A stretch of DNA of 64,000 nt from Trichosphaerium sp. ATCC 40318 (GCA_038496445.1 JALMLS010000370.1:1-64000), one strand, 5' to 3'. Numbered from the stretch's first letter, positions 20,349 through 33,157 are shown. Numbers and translations: made by a program. Notes: a model not told the origin generated them from the letters alone.

Positions 20349-23300
20349 ATGGGCAACAGACAAACCAAACCTCCAATCAAACCTGTGGTTCAACCACGCG
20401 TTCTCACTGCAGAAGAGAAAAAGAAGCAGTTGCTGCTATTGCGTACGCGTTTATAACAGTTTTATTTGAAAAAGCCTTCACTACCACGCTTGATACAGTA
20501 GCTTGGTTATTGACGCATTTTGTAGCTCTTGAGCTTTGGTCTCACCATGATTTGTACAATTGGATCAGTTTAGAACTCCCTGACACCGACAAAGCGCTAT
20601 TAACCCGTGTAAAGGATTTATTTACGATTTACCGCTTAGAAGCCCACGGTGCTATACAACTCTCAGAGCAGTTATTTAATAGTATAACGGATGATACTGA
20701 ATGGATTAAGAAAGCACAAGCGTCTTTACAAGGTATTTTTGGTCACAACCATTTTTGTTTTCGCTGAAAACTAAATTTGGCTTAACCACGTTCCCCTTAA
20801 GTACTGGATGACTTGGTAGACGATATACGGAAAGGAATGATAGATATGGAGGGAAAAGAGAACCCACAGACAAAGTATAAAGATGATGTTTATGACATTC
20901 CAAAAGAAGCAATCGACCTTATACAATTTTATCACAAAGCCACTTGGTACGACAACCACCATCATTTTATTTACAAGACCATAAGGTAGTACTCGTTACA
21001 ATTGCCAAGCAATAACTGCGAGAATACGAAAAGCTTAAAAACACGTGCTTTTGTTCAGAAATTGAACGATGGATTCAAAATTTTTCCTCTAGTTTTTTCG
21101 TCTTCTGTTCTCACTGTTTTTTAGGAATTCAACTAAAGGAGGTACTGTTTTGTTAGTTGTAATAAGAAGCTTAACAAAAATACAGGAGCTAGAAGTATGC
21201 GTCGTCACTGGGCGTTTCAGCCACATATCACAAGGTGACTGGTTTTGTACTTAAAAACTAAACCTCATTTTTTCTACAAAGGCGATACTATGGATCACCA
21301 GTGTTTTCTTTACCTATTCCAAAGCCAGCTTTGGAGCCTTACTTTGATATGTGTTCAGGATCACTAGATCCAGTACCTATAAACATAGATAGCATCTCAA
21401 AATTCTTGTACAACTCTATGGCTTGCTCAGCGCACAAAGATGTATTCTCAAGTACATTTCTGACCAAAAAAAAAAAACGAATCATTTTTTTACTTACTTT
21501 TTGACCTCCAACAGTGCTTGGTATGCCAAAGAGTTCATGGTGTAAACGTGTTAATCCTAGCAGGTTCGTTACCATAGTCTTTGGAGGTAGTTCAGTCTCT
21601 AACTTCTTCACTAGTGGAGGTCTTCATCCAGTTGAAAGCTATTTACTGTTATCACCAGAACATTACTCTCTTTGTGATATTGATACACCAGAATCAATCG
21701 ATCAAGTCTTCAAACAAAATAAGAAAGCGGCTGCTTTAATGCATTATACACCAAAGATTCATGGTCTCGAACTCAGGTTTGTGACACAAACGTTTTTATT
21801 GACAACTTATTTTTGATAAAGAGCTGAAATGTGTTCAAACCATCTGTCTAAATTGAATATTCCAAAACAAGCCTTTGCTGTTTTGTTGACCTCAGTTAAC
21901 TGGAGAGAAGTATGGAAATATGGAGAGAGAGGTTTTAGATATACTCAGCTCGATATTGGTCATGCTATAGGGTAAACAGGTCGAGTCGACAAGTTTAGAA
22001 ATGACAATTTTGAATTTTTTTTATTTTGGAACTAAACTATTTAGAGCGCTTGTCATGGCAGCACTACTCAATGGTAACACGCCAATACTGTAAACCCACG
22101 TATTCATTACTGTATTGTAGGGTGGCATTATGCTGTCGTTGATGTTGCAGACGATGTATTGCTTGATTTGCTTCAATTAGACTATTCCAAACAGCGGCCT
22201 GGTGAGATTGAGTACCCAGCTGTAGCACTCATATTCTCTGCGTGTACGTATACTATGAGTAAAAACCAATACATTTTGTTTATCTTACATGGTTCTAGCA
22301 CCAATCGAAGTTAACAAGGATACACAAAATCCTGCTGATGAAACCTTCGAAACTACTCTTTTTGGAGAACTCAACCAATTATCTTTTGCATACCACACGT
22401 ACGATTTTTCATTAGTAGTAATAAATACTATTCTCTATGAACTCTTACAATATTTCTAAGGTGGGATATTGTTGAAGCTGTCACACGTGCAACAACACGT
22501 GAGAAAACTGATAAATCAATAACCTTTAAAGTGTCTGAAGAAAAGCGAAAGATACCCGAAGAATGGCAGAACCTTTGTGCCAAAGCAAGTCATGATGTCT
22601 TACGCTTTCGGAGATCAGTTCTTTCTTTTGACCCACACTGTACGCATATTTATTATTATTATACGGGAACTGGATTGTGAGCGTTATTAACATTCAAAAA
22701 ACAGCACCAGTGTTGATGAAAAAGGAGGAGTGTTGTGCTATTCTTAGCGGAACTTTGCACTCGTTTTACGATAGATACTGGTCTCCAACGTCTTCTTGGG
22801 GTATCAATGTACATTTGGCTCTTTTTATACAACGTGTAGACGGTTTACAACCGGGCTATTATATTCTGACTAGGTACACAAAAAAAAGAAGCTATTTTCG
22901 AAACAAGTTTTTTTTGTGTACTAACACCCTCAACAAAGGACTGGGGATAGCGTCGAGAAAATACAATCTTTATCGAAAGATAACGGGTCACCTACATGGG
23001 AACAAGTACCAAATACACCAGAAGGATTTCACTTGCACTTCATAAAACCAGCTAAAGTGTACGAACAAAAAAGTTGTAACTCGACTGAAAGTCGTTTTTT
23101 TTTTTTGATTTTTTGGAAAACCGGAAAAAAAAAGCGTTCAACGGATTGTTTTTTTGTTTATTTCGGTTTTAGGGAACTTTTGAGTACTATTGCTAGCGTT
23201 GCGAGTTGTACGCAAGATATTTCGAGAGACTGCTCCTTCACTATCGCGATGTTTGCGGATATGACCGGAATGCTTCAGAAACTACCTCCTTACGCATACA

Positions 23301-23752
23301 GGTACGTTATACAAGCGATGAAAGTCGATAAAACGGCAAAAATCAAAAGAAAACAGACCAATTCTTACAGAAAAAGGAAAAATCAAAAAAAAAAACCAAA
23401 AACTTCGTTTTGTTTTGAGTCTTGTTCTCTTGTCTTTACTCTATTAGGGTTCTACACTGGCAAGCTGGAATGATCGGTAATATGTTATACCATCAAGCAT
23501 ACGCATACGGATTTGGAGCAACTGGTATGGGATGTTATCTAGACGACATTGCCTTGGACGAGGTATGAAAATATATAGCCGATAAAAAAAAAGTTTTCGT
23601 TCTAACCTTTTTATATCAAGTTCTTCCTCACCAAAAGTATGAAATCCTTGTATCATTTTAGTGTTGGTGTTCCTGTTAAAGAAGATCGATACAAGACATA
23701 CAATTACGAGCTAGAAATGGGTGCATTAGCACAATCACTGCAGAGAAAATAG
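20349..23752 (+). CDS. Tandem nitroreductase-fold protein, SagB/ThcOx type
   Basis: ATG at 20349 begins MGNRQTKPPIKP, a possible N-myristoylation start. A helical region follows (ARVKDLF-like and YDIPKEAIDLIQFYHKATWY), then a first FMN-dependent nitroreductase domain: SPVFSLPIPKPALEPYFD, a FTSGGLHPVESYLLLSPEHY block, VNWREVWKYGERGFRYTQLD followed by IGHAIGALVMAALLNG. These are the signature blocks of SagB-type dehydrogenases, which oxidise azoline rings or related substrates. A second, more degenerate domain follows (VTRATTREKTDKS, LSFDPH, SWGINVHLALFIQRVDGLQP, GATGMGCYLDDIALDE, YHFSVGVPVKEDRYKTYNYE). Such two-domain proteins are familiar from bacteria. Around fifteen introns show it is a resident eukaryotic gene. 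No azoline cyclodehydratase or precursor-peptide gene is visible nearby, so the substrate is open. Confidence 0.75.
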
Positions 23753-24921
23753 AAGTTCATAAATAACGTCATTGTACACGTGCTTTTTTAAAAACCTTAT
23801 TACGGAGTCTGTTGTGGTTTTTTTTTTCGATAATAAATTACTTCATACTCTTTGACTTGAATAAGGTTACTACACGCAGTTTATTTATCCACAAAGCCCG
23901 TTCTTTTGGATTTTCTGACACTTTTTTTTGTGTGGTGTCATGTCCATATAAATGTTGTTCTGCGCGACGTCACACTACTGTATTGCCTCTGGTTGGGTTA
24001 ATACCGCGTATAGAAATATTAGCTTTTCTGGTCTAGCCTATATCCTCATTAAGCGAACGCCTCTACGTGGAGAATGTAGTATCCACTAAATCAATAAAAA
24101 GATTCCCTATTCTTTCTCTTTTCTTTAGTTTTTTTTTTTTTCGAAAAACAATGTCTCTAAACTTGGCTTACTTTTGGTTCCCTTGTAGTTTTTCGTACTG
24201 CTAAATTAGTACAAAAACTTCAAAAAAACCGTTACGCTTTTTATGTCAGGTCATTGACTATCGTAAGAATGTGACGACTGTTCGATTTCTTTTTTGAATT
24301 ACAAGTTGGGAAAAACTGTTTCGTCATCTTTTACCGTCTAACAGCCACAAAAAGTACCTTACAGTACTCACTATGTAATATCTACGCTGTTTGGGCTATA
24401 AACAAGGCTTTTCCGTGAGATTTTCGCGAATGACAATACCAGAAAAAAATGAATAGAACGTAGGCTTGTATAGTTTAGATATATAATTTAACGGTATTTT
24501 GGTACATGTCTTATTTTACGAACTTGTCGACAACGATTTGACAGGAACAAAATCTATTTTCTGGTATACGTTAAAACTCATCAAAACATTACCATTGGTA
24601 TGAAAAACAGTCAAATAACCAAAAATAGGAATTATATGTGTAGCAAACCTTACTTCTAAATCCAGCAATACCAGAAAAAAAATACTTTGAAAAAAAAAAG
24701 GATGTCTCATTGAGGTAAGAATAACACCACGTGTATAAAGGCTACGCGATAAACACAAACATATACGAATTATTAAGTTTCAAAGTTGTTATTATTTGTA
24801 CTTTACATCCACATTATTTTACAACCATTCCCATTAAACCATTATTAAATTCAATTCCGTTTTTGGTTTTTTCACATTTTTTTTTTCTTTTTTAGCTTCT
24901 TTTTGCAAAGAGAGAACTCTC
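23753..24921. other. Intergenic region with one exon-like minus frame
   Basis: AT-rich gap of about 1.2 kb. The only coding-like stretch is on the minus strand at about 24516-24660, after a TTTAG acceptor: VRFATHIIPIFGYLTVFHTN, then GNVLMSFNVYQKIDFVPVKS and a stop. No upstream exon could be joined. Nothing else supported. Confidence 0.35.
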
Positions 24922-27208
24922 TCACATAGCCATAGCATCATAACCACCGTCGCTACTCTTCAATGGTTGTGTTACATGTCCTACAGGAGTGTATCCTACA
25001 CTTTGACCTTTTGTACGGCTAAATGCAGACTTTGTTTTCTTACAGCAAAAAACAACATTAGAATCATCGACATCATCGACATCACGATTTTCCTCATCAT
25101 ACGACATTGATGCCGTTATAGAACCAGAAAAACCATCATACGATATATTTGACGATCCATCTGGGCTGTCAAAAAAGCTTGGTAGCTCTATTGGGCGCCA
25201 TACTCCTCTACCGAGTTCTATCCGTGGGGAAGACTGAAAAAAAAATGTCAGAAAACGCAACATCAAAAAAAAATCAAAAAAAAACGCTACAGAACGTCAC
25301 GTTATGCGACGGATGTATTTCACGCTTTTTTCGAAAAAAACCCGAAGAAAATACGTACGGAATTGACATTAACAATTTCTTGTACTCGTATCCTTGATTC
25401 TGATCGAGGTTTACTTGGTTGACGTGTTGTTTCTGATAGCATTTTTATTTTAGGTAACAAAGGTTTCGGTTGAGAATCCTGTTGTTTGAGTGTCTGTGAT
25501 CGTTGTGTGCGTGATCTACACCCACTTGTGAATAAAGACACTTGTGGTGGACATATAGGAGCAGATATACTGTGCCGCCGTGGTCTTATACTTGTTCTAA
25601 AGGAGAATGAACATCATACTTATTTTTGAACGGCTTTTTTTAAATAAAATCGTTTTACGTAGTTAAAAAGTTACGAAGGACACTGAAAGTACACCGGTAT
25701 TAAAGGGAACAGTAAAGAGTATTTTAATAGTATAAAATTGAATTGTTTCGAACAACACCAAGCGAGGAAAATACAAATTTTGAAAAAAAAAAGAAAAAAA
25801 AAGTCAGAGTTTCAAGGTTTGTTTACGTACAAATCGATTTGTAGTCTATTGCTGTTCTTGATTTCCCGTTCACGTTTAACTTGGTTCTCAAAATCATCAA
25901 TATTCGATAACGTCCACCTAATTAAAAAATATACGTTAATACGAGACCAACCCGAATTGAAAGCTCCAAAAAAAAATAATCCAAAATAAAAAAAGCAAAA
26001 AAAAAAACAAAAGGCAAGGCTAATAGTACGTACTGTTCTTGTTTTCGGCCTTGTTGTGAAACACCAGGCATAGGTTTACGGAGCTGGTCAAGTAAACTTT
26101 GTTCCCATTGGTGTACAGAACCGATAGGATTGAGTGAATCCCAATTTTTTTCAGTGTAAGTCTTGATATCTCGGAAAGAAAACTTTCCTTTTGGTCTAGC
26201 CTTTTGAAGGTTATACAATACTATTTTTACAACCGTTTGCCAGTCTTTACGCCCTAAAATGATAATGTAAGTAACTACAATACCAAAACTAAAAAAGAAG
26301 CCAAACCAAACGAAAAAGAAAAGAAAAAAAAAAAGGTCCGAAAATAACCAAAAAAAAAACAAAACATTTTTGGGAGTTTTTTTCTCCGTTCCTCGTAGAG
26401 GAGGACGTCGACTTTTCTTTTCATACCTCGCGTAAAGCTACCGTTACAAACGCATTTTCCGCATGTGAATTCGTAAGAAATATCACCTAAATGTATAAAT
26501 TAGCGAAACGAGAAAAAAGAGAAACTTGGAGCCTGTGTGGTACACTCCGTAAAACGGTTTTTTTTTTTTCGCAACTTTTTTTTTTTTTGGTTTAATAATT
26601 TGCGTACACGGAAGTGGCCAATGGCCGTCTTTAACACATGTTACCATATCGTTTACGCCATATTCGCGATTACACTCGGCACAGGACAGTGTAGCTGGCG
26701 GTACTACTATAATAGTATATTTAGTACATAAAATAAAGCGTAATAATAGTCGGTAGCGCGTATAAGCGTTTTGGCGAAATAGAAACAAACAAAAAGCAAA
26801 AAAAAATATTTTCAGAAGTTTCGAAAATAATCAAAGGAAAAACGTACAAGGTCGCATAGGTTTTGAAGTTTTCTTACGTTTAGGACGCTTATTGCGCCCT
26901 CTGTTACCAGGGTCATAATCGGGATCATCGTTGGAAGGAGATCCACGCTTTTTGGTAGATTTAGATGTAGTTGGCTTGCTTCCACAGGTGTTGTTTTGAG
27001 GTTTGCACGGAGGGTGTAAGAAGCAATCTATAGTGAGACCATCAAGGTTTTTTAGACCGCCTACTATTATATCCTTGTGTTGTCTTGGTGAAGGGTGTTT
27101 TGTAGGTGTGGGTAGTTCTCTTGGGCTTCCGTTTATTGTGAAAAATTTGTAGCCGTCAGTTGGTAATGAGGATTTGAAAGAGCATATTGTTGAAGCTGCT
27201 TGCGTCAT
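24922..27208 (-). CDS. Nuclear zinc-finger/winged-helix protein, ASH2L N-terminus-like
   Basis: The ATG at 27208 opens an exon ending in a basic, nuclear-localisation-like stretch (KSTKKRGSPSNDDP, RNKRPKRKKTSKP). Next exons give a Cys-rich module (LSCAECNREYGVNDMVTCVK then DGHWPLPCTQ; YEFTCGKCVCNGSFTRG) and a winged-helix-like segment (DWQTVVKIVLYNLQKARPKG, KFSFRDIKTYTEKNWDSLNP, VHQWEQSLLDQL). Cys-rich finger plus such a wing is the layout of the ASH2L/Ash2 N-terminus, a subunit of H3K4 methyltransferase complexes; no SPRY domain follows here. The rest is low complexity with many Ser, Pro and Arg, ending PVGHVTQPLKSSDGGYDAMA and a stop at 24922. It may equally be another chromatin protein with a PHD-like finger. 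Exon limits are approximate. Confidence 0.5.
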
Positions 27209-27652
27209 TTTTGATAGTTAATATATTTTTGTGTAGTGCGTGCTATTGTAAAAGTTAGGTGTCAGAATACAAGAATCGCGTATTGATATGGTGGGGTAAA
27301 GTTATAAAGTAATTGGCGCATGTCGCGACGTTTAGTTCGATCAGGCGCAGATCGGAAGGAAACAGAAAAAAAAAACCGACAGGACAATAGTGAGGCTGTA
27401 GACGGAATGGGGATCGCGTACGCTTAAAAAAATTGAGTGTTGTGTTGATCAATTGCCTAAAATCAATTTATACATGTGTCACCTTGTGTGGTGTTAGGCG
27501 ATCGTTTATGTTTTCTGGTAAAGCTGCTGCGTGTACTGCAGTGTTTCAATAGTTGTTTAAATTGACTTTTGATTGACCCAATATTTTTACCTCTTTTACT
27601 AGATATTTTTTCTGAACTTGTTGCGTCTTCGGAAAAAAGGAACAGAAAACGT
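27209..27652. promoter_or_regulatory. Shared upstream region of two divergent genes
   Basis: Divergent start codons at 27208 (minus) and 27653 (plus) leave about 440 bases that should hold both promoters. A pyrimidine/purine patchwork and a T-rich stretch near 27590 are visible; no motif can be assigned with confidence. Confidence 0.35.
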
Positions 27653-30600
27653 ATGAGAGTTTTTGTTGGAGCGACCCCAGGATTGGAGGCGCTACTCAAG
27701 GAGGAGCTCACGCCACTATTAAAGCACCCAAAAATACGTATTACAGGTGGTAAAAGAGGTGCACAATTGATTTAGTTTGTTCTGCAGTAAAAAAGCTACG
27801 CAATCGATCATTTACGCGCCATATAAGGTGATGGTGGCGTAGAGATCAGTGGTTTAAGAAAACGAGATTTATGGGATGTCATCGCGTTTTCTCGTATACA
27901 GGGTGCCGTGAAATGTCTGTGAATGATTTAAATGACTCTTTTGCAAGAAAAAACATTAATGACAATCGGAGGCTTCAAAGCGACCAATCTAGGCGCTTTT
28001 AAGCGCGGTTTATCACAAATGAACTGGTGAGTTCTCGTTTATTCTCAAAAAACGCTTATTGTCAACTTGGGCGGAATATATCCCTCGTTCTAAGGACATA
28101 CCAGTAGTACACGCAACATGCAAACAGTCACCGCTTAAAAACTCTTCTTTACTAAAGGTACACAAAACAAACACACATTCCATGGTTAGAAACCAGCAAA
28201 TCTCCTCGCAGAAACTTCTCAAAACGAAAAAAAAACCGTTTTTTTTTATGTTTTCAGGCGATGGCATTGATTATTGTCAAAGGAGAAGCTCCGCACTTAT
28301 TTACATGAGAGACGACTGCGCGGAATAACAGGGCTACATACAGGACCATTACCAGATGTTTACGCCCATATAGAAGGGAGTCACGTGCGCGTACGTCAAC
28401 AAAGCGGATAATATCAAAAAAAAAACTAACAATTTCCCGTTAACCTCGTCGTTTGTATTTTTTTTTGCGAACTTTGGAAGATGGTATTTCTATTTGCTTA
28501 CACATAGGAAAAAAATCAAAAAGCTTTTGATTTTTTTTTCGGACCACATTTTAAAATTATAACAACATTCAAAGCCAGTAGTCGTTTGTTTTTTCAATAA
28601 AATAACGTGCTCACGGTGCGCTTGGGTTTTAATTTTTTTTCTGAAATGTTTTTTTTTTGTTTCGAAAAAATAAGCGTTTCCAGCTAACATACCTCTTGTA
28701 GATAAGTAAGGATAACAACTTGCCAAGTTTTTTTGAGTTTTTTTTTTTTCTGGAGTTAATAACAATCTTGCTCCTATATAGGTGTCACGGCAAGCTTAGG
28801 GTCATATAAAAGAGGATATTTAAAGGATAAACATGTTGTACCTGGTGGATTGCGAGAGGTGCTGTTTATTCCCTAGGTTGTATGAAAAACTGAAAATTGA
28901 AGTGATTTTTTTTTTTTCGACTTTGCTTAATTTTGACTTCGCACTTGCGTATTCAAACAACAAAAATGATAGCACGGGTCACTCCGTATTTAACACATTC
29001 TATAGAACGTTGTCAGAGTTTTTTTATCTCTGAACGTTTTGATCACATCACGTGATTCGTATTTTCTAAAAAAACATTTTTCCGAAAGTCCGACCACTTA
29101 TTAGTTGCTAAAAAAAAATGATGTTGTCATCAACATCTTCGTACAGTAGAAGTCATTTGAAGCTTGCTACATATTTTTACCTATTTTTGTCCATAGCACA
29201 TATTGGTGTACTATTATACTAACGACGTAGTTTTAGCATGTCGCTGCTGGTGTAGCTTGGTCTCTCTTTGCTGAGAATGCACTTACAGAGCGTCTAGATA
29301 GGCGTGTTGTTACATTGTGGGACCCATTTTGTGGGTCAGGAACAATTCTACAAGAAGGTGAGCGGTGACCACAATATTCAAACGAAAAAATCTGCGGGTG
29401 CAGTTTTTCGGTAGCTATCTCTGCACTTTTTCTTTTTAGTCAGAAAATTCTACGGCCATCACAACCTGAAAAGCGGAACACGCTCGTATTTTCTTTTGTG
29501 ACTGTCAAAGTTTTTTTTTTTATGTACGAGTGCGTTGTTGAACTATTCAGTCGCGTAGTATTTGCAGTAGGTATCAATCTTTTTTTTATAAAAAGTGTAT
29601 AGAGGGTAATCGAAGGTTATATGATAATTATAACTACAGTGTTGAGCCTTATTTTCAGTTGTAAGAAAAACAGTTTGTTTTCGGCTCGAGTTTTCTCAAA
29701 GATCTTCTTGAAACGACATTGTTCGTTCTTTCTATTGTCTTTTTTATGTATAATTTTATGCGTACGAACCGAAAAAACTCAAATACTTTGTAGTGCTATT
29801 TTTGTCTTTGAGTTCTTTTTTTTTTTTGACAAAAAAAAGTGAGTTTTCTCGTTTGGTTTCTCTTTATTTTTATTGTTTTGTTTGCTTATTTTTTTTAATA
29901 GCTATCGGGTATCTACACCGTCCTATATCTGATAAACCTCAGCACTTTCAAGTATGGCCTTCACACTCTCAAGAAGACTATAAAAAATACCTGGAAGAAA
30001 GGTAATCAACTCGAAACATTGAAAAAAAAAAAAGGGCTTATACCCTCATATCGTCTAAAAAAAACGCCCTCAAAAGAATTGATTGTCTAACAGTAACATT
30101 TTTTTTTCCCTTTCAGTTTTTTGCCTTCCATTTTGGGCGAAACAAGCGATTTGACGGATTATTGTTTTTAATTTTTTTGTTTTTGTTGATGGTGATTTCT
30201 TACTACATGTATTAGATCAAAGCGCTTACCTAAAGTAATGCCTGTTTTTGATATTGCCCGAATGGTAGGATCTGATATTTCTCCAAAAGCTATTGATGCC
30301 TCTATCTTTAACAACAAGATGACAAACGAGCAGTTTGGAAAAATGCACAACCTCAATTTTTACAAAGGTACACTTTTTATTTCTGTTTTATTTTTGGCAT
30401 CTTTTTGCTCTCCAAAGCCTTCTATTTTAGTTGTCTTGTTTTGTAAAAATATCATTATTGCTTCAACGACATATTTCAAAATTTACAGTAACAACACTGA
30501 CGAGGTATAGGCGATTTTGAACAAGTGTATAATAGTCAATTTTACACTCACGAAAAAAATATTGTTATCGCTTCAAATATACCCTATGGAAACTTGGTAG

Positions 30601-30890
30601 ATAACTCTGATCTTAATGATACATTCAAGAGATTTGGTGAGATGATAAAAAACAATCGTAATCGTATAAGAGACGTGATGGTTTTAAGTGGATATCCAAA
30701 ATTTGAGAGATTGACACGACTACGTTGGAATACTCTTCTCAGTTTTAAGAATAGAGGGTATCCTGTCCGGCTTCTAAACCTTGAAAACAGCGAAAATCCT
30801 CAGTTTAGGTACTCAAATGCATTTGAGGACTCTGGAAAGAAATCAAAGGAGAAGAATCGGAACAATGAGACTCCAACAAATAACAAATAA
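27653..30890 (+). CDS. THUMP-domain RNA methyltransferase (RlmL/TrmN-like)
   Basis: The ATG at 27653 starts MRVFVGATPGLEALLKEELT, the typical opening of THUMP methyltransferases. A THUMP region follows in short exons (GGVEISGLRKRDLWDVIAFS; GGFKATNLGAFKRGLSQM; AEYIPRSKDIPVVHATCKQS; RGITGLHTGPLPDVYAHIEG), then YKRGYLKDKHVVPGGLRE and the Rossmann part: HVAAGVAWSLF, LWDPFCGSGTILQE (SAM-binding), MVGSDISPKAIDASIFNNKM and IVIASNIPYGNLVDNS, a variant of the N-P-P-Y/F catalytic motif. It should methylate guanine N2 in rRNA or tRNA. The tail is Lys/Asn-rich (KKSKEKNRNNETPTNNK). One join, near 28024-28065, lacks a clean AG acceptor, and several introns exceed 400 bases, so one exon boundary is uncertain. 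Confidence 0.85.
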
Positions 30891-31272
30891 AGATGCTTTG
30901 ACGAGCTGTTGAGAAACAAATCTTTTTTGGTGATTATTGTCGTGCTAGCTCACTTGGCACGATTGCCTTACTACTGACCTGAGGTTAGGACTTAAATTAA
31001 CTTCAACTTAGTCGTGTCACGAACAAATTATTATTATTTTATTTTACATCCGTTGACTTCCACTGGCCCAATAGGGCGCTCATTCCACGAAAGGTGAAGT
31101 AATAGATGCCACCATATTCATTCATCGATGGGTTTCTGTGGATAAATCCAGAGCAGTTCATGTTTCAGTAATGTTTTTCCTCGCTTAGCAATTCCGACTA
31201 AGTGAGCTCATGTTTGTAATTTAAGGTCACCTTTTTAGTTCGTATTATTTTTGTGTTGTTTGTATTCGCGCT
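30891..31272. other. Intergenic region
   Basis: About 380 bases between the THUMP methyltransferase and the carrier. A small imperfect stem (CGTGC...GCACG) lies near 30941-30961. No coding or RNA gene seen. Confidence 0.35.
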
Positions 31273-33126
31273 ATGGCGACTGTGAAAGGTATAGTGGTTT
31301 CGTCTTTAGCTGCTACTGGTGAGATATGCTGCCTAGTCAGCGCAGGTGTGAATGTCATTAACAATATGTAACGTTTCGTATTCTTAACTGTTTTTAGGCG
31401 TCCTCATGGTTAGAATAGGTGTTTTAAGTGATAGTTCTGTAAAAGATATTTCAAAGCTTGTGAAATCACTTGTGATGCCTGCATTACTATTCGCTCGCGG
31501 TATTTCTTTGTTGATTTAAGCTTTTGAAGTTGATTTAAGTTTTTTGTAAAAAGTAACAACTTTTTCTGATGAGACCTTTGTGTAGTTTCTGAGGTCGTCA
31601 CGCTTTCGCAATTAGTTACTTACTGGCCTACGATCGTATTTCCATACTTATACATTGCTTTTGGGCTATTGATTGGATGGACTATTACAAAGTACTGTCA
31701 ACCTTAATTTGGAAAGAAATTATTTTTTCTTGAAAAAGTTCTTGAAGGCCTAATTAGAATTCATTATCCTTTTTTAGAGCAACTTGTACATCTACATCTC
31801 TACAACGTTTTATGATGTGTGTTTTGGGATTTTCAAATACAACAAGCTTGGCGTTGGCGTATACAGCATCACTCATTGAAAAATCGCCTCAAGTACACTT
31901 TCTGAACATTCTGATTTTTTTCTTGTGTTGTTTATTCTTTGCTCTATTGTTTAGCTGTTCCAATCCGATGCAAAGGAAACAACAGAGATACTCGAGGTAA
32001 TAATAAATTAAATACGAGTAATGATACACGTGCCAGAAAAAATTAAGAAAATACAAAAAGGGTAGAGCGATATCGTACATCATGTTGATTACAATTTTTA
32101 TGCAATTTCCCAGATGGTTGATCGGTTATAATCTACTAGCCAAAGGAAAGGTATTACTTATCCTAGAATCAACCAGTGTTTCTCTGGTAAGTGGTTATGT
32201 TAAACTATTGATGTAGGACGATAATGAAGACAATGGTGAGCAAGGGAGTATACAAGATGCTAATAGCACAGAGATGGAAGTCCTCATGGCAACTGATACA
32301 AGTCTCGTCACTGACATCGAAGAAGTTGAAGAAACTGAAGAAATCTCTCCTGTAGCAACTGCAGATGTACCCATACAGCAACCGGTTGCGTCTGCGTGGG
32401 CACATGTAGTTAGGTATTTGAAAGTGATTTCGAGTATGCTTACACCTCCAATATATATAGGCGTCCTTGGTATGTGCGCTTCTGCGTTTTACATCAACGC
32501 AATCTTTAAAAAAGTTAAGTCACTGATTGTTGTCTTGTAGCTGTTTTTATTGGTTGTGTGCCACAACTGAGAGCGTTGTTTCATGAAAGCAATTACATTA
32601 AAGGGACACCACCATTGAGTTTTATCACAACTGCATGTAAGATGATTGGTAACTGCTTTGTACCATTTTCTATGATGATACTAGGAAGTAAAATAGCTTA
32701 TGTACTCAACTTCAAGTCCTCCTTTTTGATACTAACCCTTTTCTTATTTAGGGACCTCCAAGAAAGGATGTATCACTTAAATGGTTAAGTGTAGCATCGA
32801 TCATAAAGTTGATTGTCATGCCTGCTTTCTTTACCTTTGGCACAGTTTATTTCCTTGCACATAAAGTCATTGGGTTATTTTCTGATGACAAGGTAATGCT
32901 TGTTGTATTGATGCTTGAAGGGTGTACGTTGGCATACAATTTGGTTAGTTGGTTTTTTTTAAATTAAGATTACGTAGGCACTCCTACTGCTGTAGGCGTT
33001 GTTGTTATGGCAACCATACATGGAAACATGGCTGATGGTGTATCAGCGTTGCTGTTTTACCAGTACATCGCTGCAGTGGTTACAGTATCTGCTAGTGCAA
33101 TGGCAATACTTGCCACATTGCAATAA
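31273..33126 (+). CDS. PIN-LIKES / auxin efflux carrier family membrane transporter
   Basis: About ten exons from the ATG at 31273 encode a polytopic protein of the bile/auxin carrier (Mem_trans) fold. N-terminal helices include GVLMVRIGVLSDSS, SLVMPALLFAR and VFPYLYIAFGLLIGWTITK, with FSNTTSLALAYTASL after helix 4, the usual F-x-N-x-x-x-L/x-x-A position. A cytosolic loop rich in Asp/Glu (DDNEDNGEQGSIQDANSTEM; EEVEETEEISP) splits the protein. The C-terminal half reads PPIYIGVLGMCASAFYINAI, CKMIGNCFVPFSMMILGSK, SIIKLIVMPAFFTFG and a final GTPTAVGVVVMATIHGNMAD exon. In plants PILS proteins sit in the ER and retain auxin; homologues in fungi and protists have unknown substrates. A relic of its last exon lies at 19353-19484. 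Confidence 0.88.
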
Positions 33127-33157
33127 CACATGAACAAAAAAAAACCTAATTCACCGA

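Noticed and set aside
25922-26362. 146-codon minus frame as one uninterrupted protein
   Set aside because: Only the middle (the winged-helix stretch) is exonic; the Phe-rich ends are intron sequence with T/A runs.
29621-29842. Phe/Leu-rich frame inside the THUMP methyltransferase gene
   Set aside because: It falls in a long T-rich intron; composition comes from T runs, and there are no family features.
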